64,000 nt of DNA from Planctomycetota bacterium (GTDB lineage Bacteria > Planctomycetota > Planctomycetia > Planctomycetales > Planctomycetaceae), in NCBI GenBank assembly GCA_018242525.1, contig JAFEBS010000002.1, forward strand, positions 1 to 64,000, read 5' to 3'. The translations under genes and the position numbers were made by a program. The notes below the pieces were generated by a model. That model was not told the origin of the DNA and did not search any database. It saw nothing but the letters and a program-made list of their open reading frames with translations. Every line of letters begins with the position of its first letter. Position 1 is the first letter of the stretch. Shown here piece by piece: positions 10,017 through 18,881 of this stretch.

Positions 10017-10034
10017 TACGAATCATAGTTCGTA
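10017..10034. promoter_or_regulatory. Operator-like palindrome before the histidine kinase gene
   Basis: TACGAA-N6-TTCGTA is a perfect 6-base inverted repeat immediately downstream of the candidate -10 box, at the expected transcription start. A repressor or autoregulatory site is possible. Confidence 0.35.
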
Positions 10035-10078
10035 TTTGGACGTGAACGCCTGCCGCCAACGATGGTCAACAGGAACAG

Positions 10079-11572
10079 ATGAATTCCATGTGGAAAAAGG
10101 TGATCGGTCCAACTGCAGTCGTCAGCTTGCTGTGGTTCTTTGTCAACAACTCGACAGCGCTCCTGATTGATGATCTGGATCAAGTGCAAACCGAGGTGCT
10201 GAACGAAAATCGCACCATTACACGACTGGCGGGGCGAATGGAGGCGATGCTGTGGAGGCTTCAGTCACTGATCATGGATGCAGAACGACGTGGAGACCGC
10301 ATACCGCCAATGATCCTGCAGGAACATATCGCTGAATTTGAATCCATCACGACGGAAGTTAAGGCATCGCCAACTCAAAAGGTACGTGCCGTCGCAGATA
10401 AAATCGATCGCGAGTTTGACAACTATATCACTGCGGTTCGTGGCGTACTGGACAGCGGTTCGGACACTTCCCCACGAGAAGTAAGCCTGACCGATCTGGC
10501 AAAGATGGTTGTCGTCCCCTGCCAGGAGCTTTCAGAACTTGGACAACAACTGGTGTACGATTCCTTCGAGCAGCGAAGAAAGCAGCGAAGAATCGTCGAT
10601 CGAGTTCGGCTGGCATTCGTCGTTGCAGGCCTGGTTGTTGGACTGTTGCTGGGTCTGCGGGTGGCTCGCAGCTTGCGGCGGTCAATTTCTGAAATCACCG
10701 TCACCCTCAAGGACGCCAGCGGCGCGTTGGAAAACCTGGCCAGCGTTGAGGTTTGCCCGTCGCACGCCAGCGAGGAACTGCCGACGCTGGAGCAACTTGT
10801 TCAAGTTGTCTCCATGCGGATTCGCCAGACGGTCGACGACCTGCGGCAAGCCCGCCAGGATGTGATTCGTGCCGAACGCCTGGCGGCGGTGGGGGAGTTG
10901 GCGGCCAGCGTCGCTCACGAACTTCGAAACCCGCTCCAGGCAGTCAAGTTGCTTGTCCAATGCGCAGTGCAGGCCGGCTCTGTCCCGGTGCTGAAGGGCG
11001 AGGACCTGTTTGTGGTGAGCAGCGAAATTGGACGGATGGAAGCCGCGATTCAAGAGTTACTGGACTTCGCTCGACCGCCGATGCTTCACCGCCGGCCACA
11101 TGATCTGCGAGAAACCTTGCAGAGAGCGGTCAACCTGGCTCAGGGACGTGCCGCTCATGTCCAGGTGACCATCGACACCAAGATGCCGGATCGCCCAGTC
11201 ATGATTCATGGAGATCCACAGCAACTTGACCTGGTGTTCCTGAACGTGATACTCAACGGGATTGATTCGCAACAGGCGAACGGGACGATTCATGTCTCTA
11301 TTGAGTTTCCCGACTCAACGACCGACTGTGAAGTCAAGATTCGGGACCATGGGATGGGAATCGCGGAGCCGATTCTGGAGCGGATGTTTGAACCATTCAC
11401 GACAACAAAGCCGCGCGGTGTTGGGCTGGGATTGGCGATCTGCTCCAGGATCATTCGCGAGCACGAAGGCAAGATCACTGCCCGCAATTGCCCTGATGGC
11501 GGTGCCATCATCACAGTGCTTCTTCCACTACTATCTGCGACGGCCACCTTGGAAAGCCACCGGGTCAATTAA
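10079..11572 (+). CDS. Membrane sensor histidine kinase (NtrB-like)
   Basis: Sensor kinase of about 497 residues. A transmembrane segment at ~10-28 and a second at ~180-200 (FVVAGLVVGLLLGL) flank a mostly helical sensor region. The HisKA segment VAHELRNPLQAVKLL places the phospho-accepting His at ~residue 280. The HATPase has an N box (NVILNGIDSQQANG), G1 (DHGMGI), an F box (FEPFTTTKPRGVG) and G2 (GLGLAI). Kinases of this form pair with sigma-54 activators. The start is ambiguous: AGGA is 4 bases before the ATG at 10079 and 13 before an ATG at 10088. The response regulator follows after ~50 bases, so this is one operon. Confidence 0.9.
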   Translation: MNSMWKKVIGPTAVVSLLWFFVNNSTALLIDDLDQVQTEVLNENRTITRLAGRMEAMLWRLQSLIMDAERRGDRIPPMILQEHIAEFESITTEVKASPTQKVRAVADKIDREFDNYITAVRGVLDSGSDTSPREVSLTDLAKMVVVPCQELSELGQQLVYDSFEQRRKQRRIVDRVRLAFVVAGLVVGLLLGLRVARSLRRSISEITVTLKDASGALENLASVEVCPSHASEELPTLEQLVQVVSMRIRQTVDDLRQARQDVIRAERLAAVGELAASVAHELRNPLQAVKLLVQCAVQAGSVPVLKGEDLFVVSSEIGRMEAAIQELLDFARPPMLHRRPHDLRETLQRAVNLAQGRAAHVQVTIDTKMPDRPVMIHGDPQQLDLVFLNVILNGIDSQQANGTIHVSIEFPDSTTDCEVKIRDHGMGIAEPILERMFEPFTTTKPRGVGLGLAICSRIIREHEGKITARNCPDGGAIITVLLPLLSATATLESHRVN

Positions 11573-11623
11573 ACGGCGGACCAACCAACTGCAATTGTAC
11601 TTGGTTTTCCGGGAATCGTGTTC

Positions 11624-13102
11624 ATGCAAAAGCTACTTGTGATCGACGATGAACCTGGAATTCTGTTCAGCGTTCATAAAATCCTTTCGACTCAGTGCCA
11701 GGTTCTGACTGCCGGGACAGCCGAGGAAGGACTCCAGAGTGCGAATGAAGAGCGCCCCGATGTCATCCTGCTCGATATCTGCCTTGGCTCACAATCGGGA
11801 CTGGACGTCTTTCGAGACCTGCGAAAGGTTTCGCCACGTTCCCAGGTGATCTTTATCACGGGACACGGAACAGCCGACACGGCCATCGAGGCCATGAAGC
11901 TGGGGGCATTCGATTACCTGACGAAGCCCGTCGATCTGGATCAGCTTCAACAGATCGTCGGACAGGCGTTTGAAATCTGCCGACTGATGAATGTCCCCGC
12001 CGTATTCGGGGAATGTGATCGACCGCAGGATCGACCGGACATTCTGGTTGGAAGCGGCCCCCAGATGCAATCTGTCTTCAAACAGATTGGCAGAATCGCA
12101 CCTCAGGACATCAATGTCCTGATCCTCGGAGAGAGCGGAACTGGAAAGGAACTGGTCGCTCGCGCCATCTACCATCACAGCCGCCGTCACGATGGACCGT
12201 TTCTGGCGATCAATTGTGCCGCGATACCGGAATCGCTACTGGAAAGTGAATTGTTTGGACACGAGCGCGGGGCCTTCACGGGTGCCGAACATCGCAGGAT
12301 CGGAAAGTTTGAACAGTGCAACAATGGGACGTTGTTCCTGGATGAAGTTGCGGACATGCCCCTGAGCATTCAGGCGAAGATGTTGCGACTGCTCCAGGAG
12401 GGACAATTCGAGCGTCTGGGAGGAAGCGAGACAATCTACAGCGATGTCAGAATCCTGGCCGCAACAAATCAGGATCTGGAGGGACGTGCGAAGCAGGAGC
12501 GGTTTCGGGCCGACCTCTATTTCAGACTGCGCGGTGTCACCATCGCGATTCCCCCACTTCGGGATCGCAAAGAGGATATCCCGGAACTTGCTCATCACTT
12601 CCTGTTCCGATTCAACCGACTGTTCGGCAAGTCCGCCCAATCCATTTCCATGGAAGCGTTAAAAGCACTCAAAGGGTATTCATGGCCTGGCAATGTCCGA
12701 GAACTGCAAAGCGCGGTCCGTGCCGCGCTGATCGCTTCGGCAGGACCGGTGATTCTTCCCGATTTTCTGCCGCAGGAGGTTCTGCATTCCGAAGGTACCG
12801 GCGAATCCGTCCAACCAGCCACTGGTCCCGCAGAGACTCCGCCTTTAGCCGCCCCGACCGATCCTGAGGCCGCGGCGATCGCCAGGATGATCGATCAACT
12901 GTTCGTCGAAGGTGACCCGGATGCATACCGCACGGCACTTGCCAGATTTGACAGAATCGTATTGCAACAGGCCATGGATCGAACACAGGGGCACCAGGCA
13001 CGTGCGGCGGAACTTCTCGGAATGGCACGAGTCACGCTCCGGGCCAAGCTGCGCAATCTCAAGATGGCGGTAAAAAGAAACCTGGCGCTGGATGACGAAT
13101 AG
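11624..13102 (+). CDS. Sigma-54-dependent response regulator (NtrC family)
   Basis: Three-part activator: a receiver domain (VIDDEP acidic pocket, phospho-Asp ~51 in VILLDIC, Lys in YLTKPVD), an AAA+ central domain with Walker A GESGTGKE, the sigma-54 contact loop GAFTGA, and LDEVADMP as Walker B, and a C-terminal Fis-type helix-turn-helix (ARAAELLGMARVTLRAKLRN). I prefer the ATG at 11624, which has GGGA 9 bases upstream, over an in-frame GTG at 11618 only 3 bases away. It converges with the RND permease gene and is a candidate regulator of the efflux genes, but I saw no clear sigma-54 promoter there. Confidence 0.93.
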   Translation: MQKLLVIDDEPGILFSVHKILSTQCQVLTAGTAEEGLQSANEERPDVILLDICLGSQSGLDVFRDLRKVSPRSQVIFITGHGTADTAIEAMKLGAFDYLTKPVDLDQLQQIVGQAFEICRLMNVPAVFGECDRPQDRPDILVGSGPQMQSVFKQIGRIAPQDINVLILGESGTGKELVARAIYHHSRRHDGPFLAINCAAIPESLLESELFGHERGAFTGAEHRRIGKFEQCNNGTLFLDEVADMPLSIQAKMLRLLQEGQFERLGGSETIYSDVRILAATNQDLEGRAKQERFRADLYFRLRGVTIAIPPLRDRKEDIPELAHHFLFRFNRLFGKSAQSISMEALKALKGYSWPGNVRELQSAVRAALIASAGPVILPDFLPQEVLHSEGTGESVQPATGPAETPPLAAPTDPEAAAIARMIDQLFVEGDPDAYRTALARFDRIVLQQAMDRTQGHQARAAELLGMARVTLRAKLRNLKMAVKRNLALDDE

Positions 13103-13110
13103 CGCCAGGT
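13080..13110. terminator. Hairpin at the end of the response regulator gene
   Basis: Perfect 10-base arms (ACCTGGCGCT and AGCGCCAGGT) with an 11-base loop span the stop codon of the regulator. There is no strong T tract, so it may be a weak bidirectional terminator between convergent genes or an mRNA stabiliser. Confidence 0.5.
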
Positions 13111-13159
13111 TCATCGCGTGGAATTGCTCCGGCCGACGTCGCTGATAATGCGATCGCAC

Positions 13160-16100
13160 TCAATGATGGGCCGGTGCTTCATGCCGCTCAAAAACCTCAC
13201 TGACCGGTGAATCATGCTCGTCACGGATCAACTTTCGTCCGTCAGACAGCTTGGCAAACAGATAATACAAACCGGGGATTACCACGACACCGATCAATGT
13301 ACCAACGAGCATGCCGCCAACTGCAGTTGTGCCAATCGTCCGGTTTCCAATCGCACCGGGGCCGGTGGCGCGAACCAGTGGAATCAGGCCGGCGATGAAG
13401 GCGAATGATGTCATTACAATCGGCCGGAATCGCAGTTTCGCACCGTCAATGGCCGCATCTTTGATGCTCAAGCCTTCGTGCCGGCGCTGAACGGCAAACT
13501 CGACGATCAGGATCGCGTTCTTACCCAGCAGACCGACAAGCATGACGAGACCAATCTGACAATAAACGTCATTGGACAGTCCCATTCCCTTCAGCAGCAG
13601 AAAGGATCCAAACAGACCGACTGGCAGCGAAAGCACCACCGCCAGCGGCAAAAGGAAGCTTTCGTATTGCCCGGCCAGGACCAGGTACACAAACACCACC
13701 ACGATCAAAAAAATGTAGACTGCCGCGTTTCCCTTAGCGGCCTCATCATAGGCAAGTCCCTGCCAGCCAATACCAAAGCCGTGGGGCAACTGGTCGGCAA
13801 CTTCCTGAATCGCGGCAATGGCCTGCCCGCTGCTATAGCCTTTTGCCGGTGAGCCTTGAATGATTGCCGTCGTGTAAAGGTTGTAGCGGTTGATCTCGTT
13901 CATCCCCTGCAGCTTCTCGATCTTCATGAACGACGAGTACGGGACAAATTCGCCTTTGTCGTTCTTGACGAACATGTTTTCCAGGTCCTCGGGGTACCGC
14001 CGGAACTGGGGCGCGGACTGAACATAGACCTTGTAGAAGTTGTTGAATCGAACGAAGCCCTGTTCCCACGTGCTCCCGACCAGAATGGAGAGGTTTTCCA
14101 TCGCATCGGAGATCGATACGCCCTTTTGCATGGCGATGTCATTGTCGATGATCAATTCGTACTGGGGGTAGTTCGCAGCAAAAAACGTGAAAATCCCCGT
14201 GATCTCTTTCCGCTTTTCCAGCGCTGCCAGAAACTCTTCAGTCACGTTGCTGAATGCGTCATAGTCGCCAGTGTTCGTCTTGTCGAGCAGGCACAGCGAG
14301 AAGCCGCCGGCCGCCCCGAATCCCGGAACCGCGGGTGGCTCGAAGAACTCAAGCTTGACGTTGGCAATCTGGCGACCCTTCTTCTCCAATTCCTCAATGA
14401 TCTCTTTTGAGGTCAACTCACGCTGCGCCCAGGGTTTCAGATTGATCAGGCAGGTTCCCGCGTTTGACCCGCGTCCCTCGGTCAGAATCTCGTAGCCCGC
14501 TAGCGCTGTGACGGAAGTGATTTCGTCAAACTCTTTGCAGACATCCTGCAGCTCACGAGCTTTCGCGTTCGTGTATTCGAGCGTCGAACCTGGCGGCGTC
14601 TGGATGATCCCGTAGATTGTGCCCTGGTCTTCAAGCGGGATGAACCCCGAGGGCAGCACTTGATTGACGGCGACAATACCGTAACCAAAGGCACCGATGA
14701 CAAGCATGGTCAACAGCCGCCGCGAAACAATCCGACTCACAATGGCGACGAAACCGACTGTCACACTCTCAACCGCCCGGTCGAAGATACGCAGAAAGAT
14801 ACCGATCGGCCCGCGTTTCTTCTCTTCGCCAGGTTCGCTGCCGGAAAGCATCGAGCGGAACGTAAAAATGAACAGCACTGCCATGACGCCACCGATGATG
14901 TTCATCCGCAGGGGCGTCAGTTCCAACTGTTCCGAGATTACCTCGTGAACAATTTCAATGTGCAAACCTTCGTAAACGGCGTAACCGGAAGCCAGTCCGA
15001 GTCCTATCGCAACCAGTCCCCGCAGAACATACGCGAAGCGTCCAGCCACACGCTTGATTGCGCGATTCAAAGCACCGACGAAACCTCGCTGCTCGTGACT
15101 GTGCGAGTGGGGCTTCAGAATCATCGCGCAGAGAACTGGAGTCAGCGTCAGGGCGACCACACCTGACAGAACGATGGACATGGCCATCGTCAGGGCGAAC
15201 TCACGATAAAACACGCCGACCGGACCGGGTACAAACGTCACAGGAATGAACACCGATGTCATGACCAGCGTGATGGCGATGATGGCGCCACTGATTTCGG
15301 CAACCACCTCCTTGGTGGCAGCATAGGGCGAGAGGTGTTTCTCATGCATCTTGGCATGCACAGCCTCGACGACGACGATTGCGTCGTCGACGACAACACC
15401 AATTGCCAGCACCAGCGCGAAGAGCGTAATCAGGTTGACCGACATCCCGAACATGCTCATAAAAAAGAATGTTCCGATCAGCGATACCGGAACTGCCAGC
15501 GTCGGGATCAAGGTGCTGCGGAAATCTCCCAGAAACAAATAAACAACCAGCGACACCAGCACGAACGCTTCAAACAAGGTGTGCAGCACTTTTTCGATCG
15601 ATGCATCCAGAAAGTTGGAAACATCGTAGCTGATGGCATAGTCCATTCCCGGCGGGAACGATTCCTTCTTGAACTCCTTCAGTTTCTCCTTGACCTGTTT
15701 GATGACCTCCGCAGCATTCGACCCGGGAATCTGCTTGAGAACGATGGATGCGGCCGGATAGCCGTCGATGTCCGAATACAGGCTGTAGAACGACGAGCCA
15801 AGGCGGACTTTGGCAACATCCTTCAGTCGCAGGATCTCTCCCTTGGGGTTGGATCGTAAAACGATATTCTCGTATTGCTCCGGTTTGTTGTAGCGACCGA
15901 CCCAGGTCAGGACATACTCGATGGTTTGGGATGTCGTTCCCGTCGCCTGGCCCAGTCGACCGGGTGATCCAATGATACTCTGCGTCTTAATCGCCTCCAT
16001 AACGTCGGCGGCGGATACGTCGTAGGCTCGCATGCGGTCGAGATCGAGTTCGACCCGCATGGCAAAGGCGCGATTGCCCAGGATTGTCGCCCGGCCAACT

Positions 16101-16612
16101 CCCCGCGTTCGCTGAATCTCGGGGAGCAGGTTGGCATTGACGTAATTATAAAGAAAATTCTGATCGACATTGGGATCTTTGCTATAGACGTTCACATACA
16201 TCAGCATGCTCGTCATGTTCTGCATGACGATGATTCCCTCGCGTTCCACGATGGGAGGAAGCTGGTTTTTCACCATCTGAATTCGATTATTGACGTTCAG
16301 GACGGCCACGTTCGGGTCAGTACCAGGTTCAAACGTGATCGTGATCGTCCCCTCCCCGGCACTGGTACCGGCGGACGTCATGTATCGCATATTCGGAACG
16401 CCGTTGATCGCGCGCTCCAGGATGACAAGGACCGAGTCCACCAGGATCTTGGCGCTGGCGCCTGGAAACGAGACGGTCACCACAACGCTTGGGGGCGCGA
16501 CCTGGGGGAATTGGGAAATCGGCAGCGAAAGAATCGCCAATCCTCCCGTCAGAAGGATCAGCAGCGAGATCACGATCGCCAATACCGGCCGATGCAAGAA
16601 CTTCGAAAACAT
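13160..16612 (-). CDS. RND multidrug efflux permease (AcrB/HAE1 family)
   Basis: Inner-membrane proton-driven pump of a tripartite efflux system. N-terminal MFSKFLHRPVLAIVISLLI is typical of HAE1 pumps. Proton-relay residues are present: the Asp pair in GVVVDDAIVVVEA (TM4) and the Lys in GLLGKNAILIVEF (TM10). It has 1150 residues against ~1030-1050 for AcrB. The excess lies at ~500-650, between CAMILKP and LPSGFIPLEDQG, where AcrB has ~63 residues; it contains two extra hydrophobic stretches. The adaptor gene lies 13 bases upstream, so the two form one operon. Substrates are unknown. Confidence 0.95.
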   Translation of the reverse strand: MFSKFLHRPVLAIVISLLILLTGGLAILSLPISQFPQVAPPSVVVTVSFPGASAKILVDSVLVILERAINGVPNMRYMTSAGTSAGEGTITITFEPGTDPNVAVLNVNNRIQMVKNQLPPIVEREGIIVMQNMTSMLMYVNVYSKDPNVDQNFLYNYVNANLLPEIQRTRGVGRATILGNRAFAMRVELDLDRMRAYDVSAADVMEAIKTQSIIGSPGRLGQATGTTSQTIEYVLTWVGRYNKPEQYENIVLRSNPKGEILRLKDVAKVRLGSSFYSLYSDIDGYPAASIVLKQIPGSNAAEVIKQVKEKLKEFKKESFPPGMDYAISYDVSNFLDASIEKVLHTLFEAFVLVSLVVYLFLGDFRSTLIPTLAVPVSLIGTFFFMSMFGMSVNLITLFALVLAIGVVVDDAIVVVEAVHAKMHEKHLSPYAATKEVVAEISGAIIAITLVMTSVFIPVTFVPGPVGVFYREFALTMAMSIVLSGVVALTLTPVLCAMILKPHSHSHEQRGFVGALNRAIKRVAGRFAYVLRGLVAIGLGLASGYAVYEGLHIEIVHEVISEQLELTPLRMNIIGGVMAVLFIFTFRSMLSGSEPGEEKKRGPIGIFLRIFDRAVESVTVGFVAIVSRIVSRRLLTMLVIGAFGYGIVAVNQVLPSGFIPLEDQGTIYGIIQTPPGSTLEYTNAKARELQDVCKEFDEITSVTALAGYEILTEGRGSNAGTCLINLKPWAQRELTSKEIIEELEKKGRQIANVKLEFFEPPAVPGFGAAGGFSLCLLDKTNTGDYDAFSNVTEEFLAALEKRKEITGIFTFFAANYPQYELIIDNDIAMQKGVSISDAMENLSILVGSTWEQGFVRFNNFYKVYVQSAPQFRRYPEDLENMFVKNDKGEFVPYSSFMKIEKLQGMNEINRYNLYTTAIIQGSPAKGYSSGQAIAAIQEVADQLPHGFGIGWQGLAYDEAAKGNAAVYIFLIVVVFVYLVLAGQYESFLLPLAVVLSLPVGLFGSFLLLKGMGLSNDVYCQIGLVMLVGLLGKNAILIVEFAVQRRHEGLSIKDAAIDGAKLRFRPIVMTSFAFIAGLIPLVRATGPGAIGNRTIGTTAVGGMLVGTLIGVVVIPGLYYLFAKLSDGRKLIRDEHDSPVSEVFERHEAPAHH

Positions 16613-16625
16613 GTTTCTGTGTTGC

Positions 16626-17786
16626 CTATTCCGCGTGATACTTCAGGTTGTTCATAATCTCTTCGGCATCGCGGAACTCGAATTCGATCTTGTCCCCATC
16701 GCGCACCTGACGGATTCCTTCAAAAATGATCTTCTCACCCGCCTTGAGCCCCTCTCTGATCACAAAGATGTCGTCCTGTTCACATTCGATCGTAATATCG
16801 CGCTGATGGACGATGCCGCCTTCGTCGACGACATAGGCATATCGCTTGTGGAGAATCTCGAAAGTCGCCCGTTGAGGGATGACGACGACGTTTTTCAGCG
16901 AGCGGTGAATCAGAATCGTCCCGGTCTGTCCGTTCCGCAGCAGCCGATCAGGATTCGGAAAATCTGCACGGAAGGGAATGTTCCCGGTCATATTGTTGAA
17001 GTCGGCTTCGATCGCACCGATCTTCCCGCTTTGGGGGAAGATCTTGCCATTCGCCAGTTCCAGTTCGATTTGCAGATTCACGGCCTCGCTATCGCCTTTG
17101 TCGAGATCGGCTTTGTATTGAAGATAGCGCGCTTCGGGCACGTTGAAATAGACCCACATCAGGCTAATGTCAGAGAATGTCGTGAGCACGTCTCCTTCAG
17201 AGATGAGGCTCCCCAACTGATGGTGCTGGCGGTCCACGATGCCATCGAAAGGGGCGGTGACACTGGCGAAATCCTTCTCGGCCTGTGCCAGCAACACTTT
17301 CGCCTTCGCCTTCTTCAGTTCGGCCGACTTGAGCGCGATCTCCTGAGGGGAGACGAATCCCTTGTTGTTTAGCGACTGAGCGTTGTTGAGTTCGATTTCA
17401 ATCCGCTGTGCTTCGGCGCGTTCCGCTTCGAGCCGAGCGTCGTAAAGGATTGGCAGGATCTGAAACATCAGATCTCCCTTCGTCACGACCTGCCCTTCGT
17501 TGACGGGGATCTCTTTCAGATATCCGCCTTCCAGCGCGCGGATTTCAATGTGCTTGCACGCATGGATCTGGCACACGTAGCGCTGAGTCGTGATCACGTC
17601 CTTATTGACAGGGGTCGTCACGACAATCTTATGCGCGTGGCTTTCGGCCCCAGCATGGGATTCAGCCTGGGAAGCTTCAGGCGAACTCTCGTGTGACTCG
17701 GCCGTTGAAAGACAGCCGGAAAGTGACATGGCAGCCAGCCCCAGGGCCAACGCCGTCGCCGCAGACAATTTGCAGTTTTTCGCCAT
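16626..17786 (-). CDS. RND efflux adaptor lipoprotein (membrane fusion protein)
   Basis: Periplasmic adaptor that links the permease to an outer-membrane factor. I choose the ATG at 17786: AAGG lies 9 bases upstream and the product starts with a lipoprotein signal ending SLSGC. An in-frame ATG at 17816 also has a ribosome-like AGGA. The protein shows the lipoyl half-motif (GGYLKEIPVNEGQVVTKGDLMFQI), an alpha-hairpin (~120-190), the return lipoyl part (APFDGIVDRQHHQLGSLISEGDVL), and the beta-barrel and membrane-proximal domains (PQRATFEILHKRYAYVV). The permease follows within 13 bases. Confidence 0.93.
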   Translation of the reverse strand: MAKNCKLSAATALALGLAAMSLSGCLSTAESHESSPEASQAESHAGAESHAHKIVVTTPVNKDVITTQRYVCQIHACKHIEIRALEGGYLKEIPVNEGQVVTKGDLMFQILPILYDARLEAERAEAQRIEIELNNAQSLNNKGFVSPQEIALKSAELKKAKAKVLLAQAEKDFASVTAPFDGIVDRQHHQLGSLISEGDVLTTFSDISLMWVYFNVPEARYLQYKADLDKGDSEAVNLQIELELANGKIFPQSGKIGAIEADFNNMTGNIPFRADFPNPDRLLRNGQTGTILIHRSLKNVVVIPQRATFEILHKRYAYVVDEGGIVHQRDITIECEQDDIFVIREGLKAGEKIIFEGIRQVRDGDKIEFEFRDAEEIMNNLKYHAE

Positions 17787-18881
17787 CGCAGTTGACCTTG
17801 AACCTTTCGCGTACATAACTTCCTGAATCTGATTTGACGAAACTGACTTCGCTTTTTTCCGAGACCGACACCTCAAATACGTCTGGCATTGAAGGCGGTT
17901 CCATGAATTGAAGGCCAATGATTTTCAGCCGTGGTGAGGTCACCCGAGCGGCGATCATTCCCGCGAAGAAACGGACTCAAAGTATCGCCTGCCGGTTTTC
18001 GCACATCCGACCGCCGATTGAGGCGTTTCTCAGGCCAGACTCTCCTCCCATGAAATCCTTCGATGAAAGTCGAGTCGTCGAGAAGAAGAAATCTCGACCC
18101 GCGCAGGTGGAACTACGTCGCTCTGATGCAGTCCTTGGTCGGCCAACACCGACAACAGGCCGCCTGCAACCGGTACAACAAGCGTACTGCCGATATGAAT
18201 TGGCAACGTCCAGCCCCTGTAACTTAAACCGCCTGTCAATTGAATTGCTGCCCCCTGCGGCCCCTACTCATCCCATGACTTGGCGATTTGTCGTGCCACT
18301 CACCGCAACTTTCGCAGTCCAGTTTGCCAACTCACTGAATTGCCTCGGAGACCTCAGCACCCGGCGCCAATGTCCAGCGTCAGACGCGATCTTCCACCCT
18401 CGCTGGCAAGTTCACGGCACCGCATCTACGGCATCGCAACAAGAGTGCCGCGAATCGCTTGCGAATTCGATAGATGAGAGGAAACCTTGAGAGGGCTTGC
18501 GATTACTTCGTGGAAATGGAACCGTCTCAATCAATTCCCAAACAACGGTCAATCAATTGCAGATTCACGCCTGGTCAGGCTGCTCTCACAAATGAGAGGA
18601 TCGCTCCCACACTGAGCGCGTTCATCCCTTACGGCAAGCCGAAAGGTATTTCTGCGATTAATGTTACGAAGCGTGCGATCGTCAGAAAACGTGAACGACG
18701 TATCACCGCCAAGTCGATAACTAGATTCCGCGGGGACGACCTTATTGCCTGCCGTCACGATGCTGTTCCGGTTTGGTTTCTGTTTCCGCGACTCGACATT
18801 CCCTCGCCAGGTGGATCCGTTCACCCCATTTTGAATTCGAGGACAGATACCCCAGATTGGCGATAGTAGGAAAGGTATTCA
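17787..18881. other. Long stretch without a convincing gene
   Basis: About 1.1 kb lies between the divergent adaptor and outer-membrane-factor genes. Open frames at 17918-18490(+) and 18474-18866(+) translate to Arg/Ser/Pro-rich sequence with no domain, no clear ribosome site and no plausible codon pattern. The outer-membrane-factor gene has AGGAAAGG just before its start at 18882. The region must contain both divergent promoters; I could not identify them. Confidence 0.5.

Noticed and set aside
17918..18866. Two open frames on the plus strand in the efflux gap
   Set aside because: No ribosome site, no domain and Arg/Ser/Pro-rich translation; they look like chance open frames.
18840..18881. 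Possible sigma-54 promoter before the outer-membrane-factor gene
   Set aside because: No pair of GG and GC boxes at the required spacing with flanking consensus was found.
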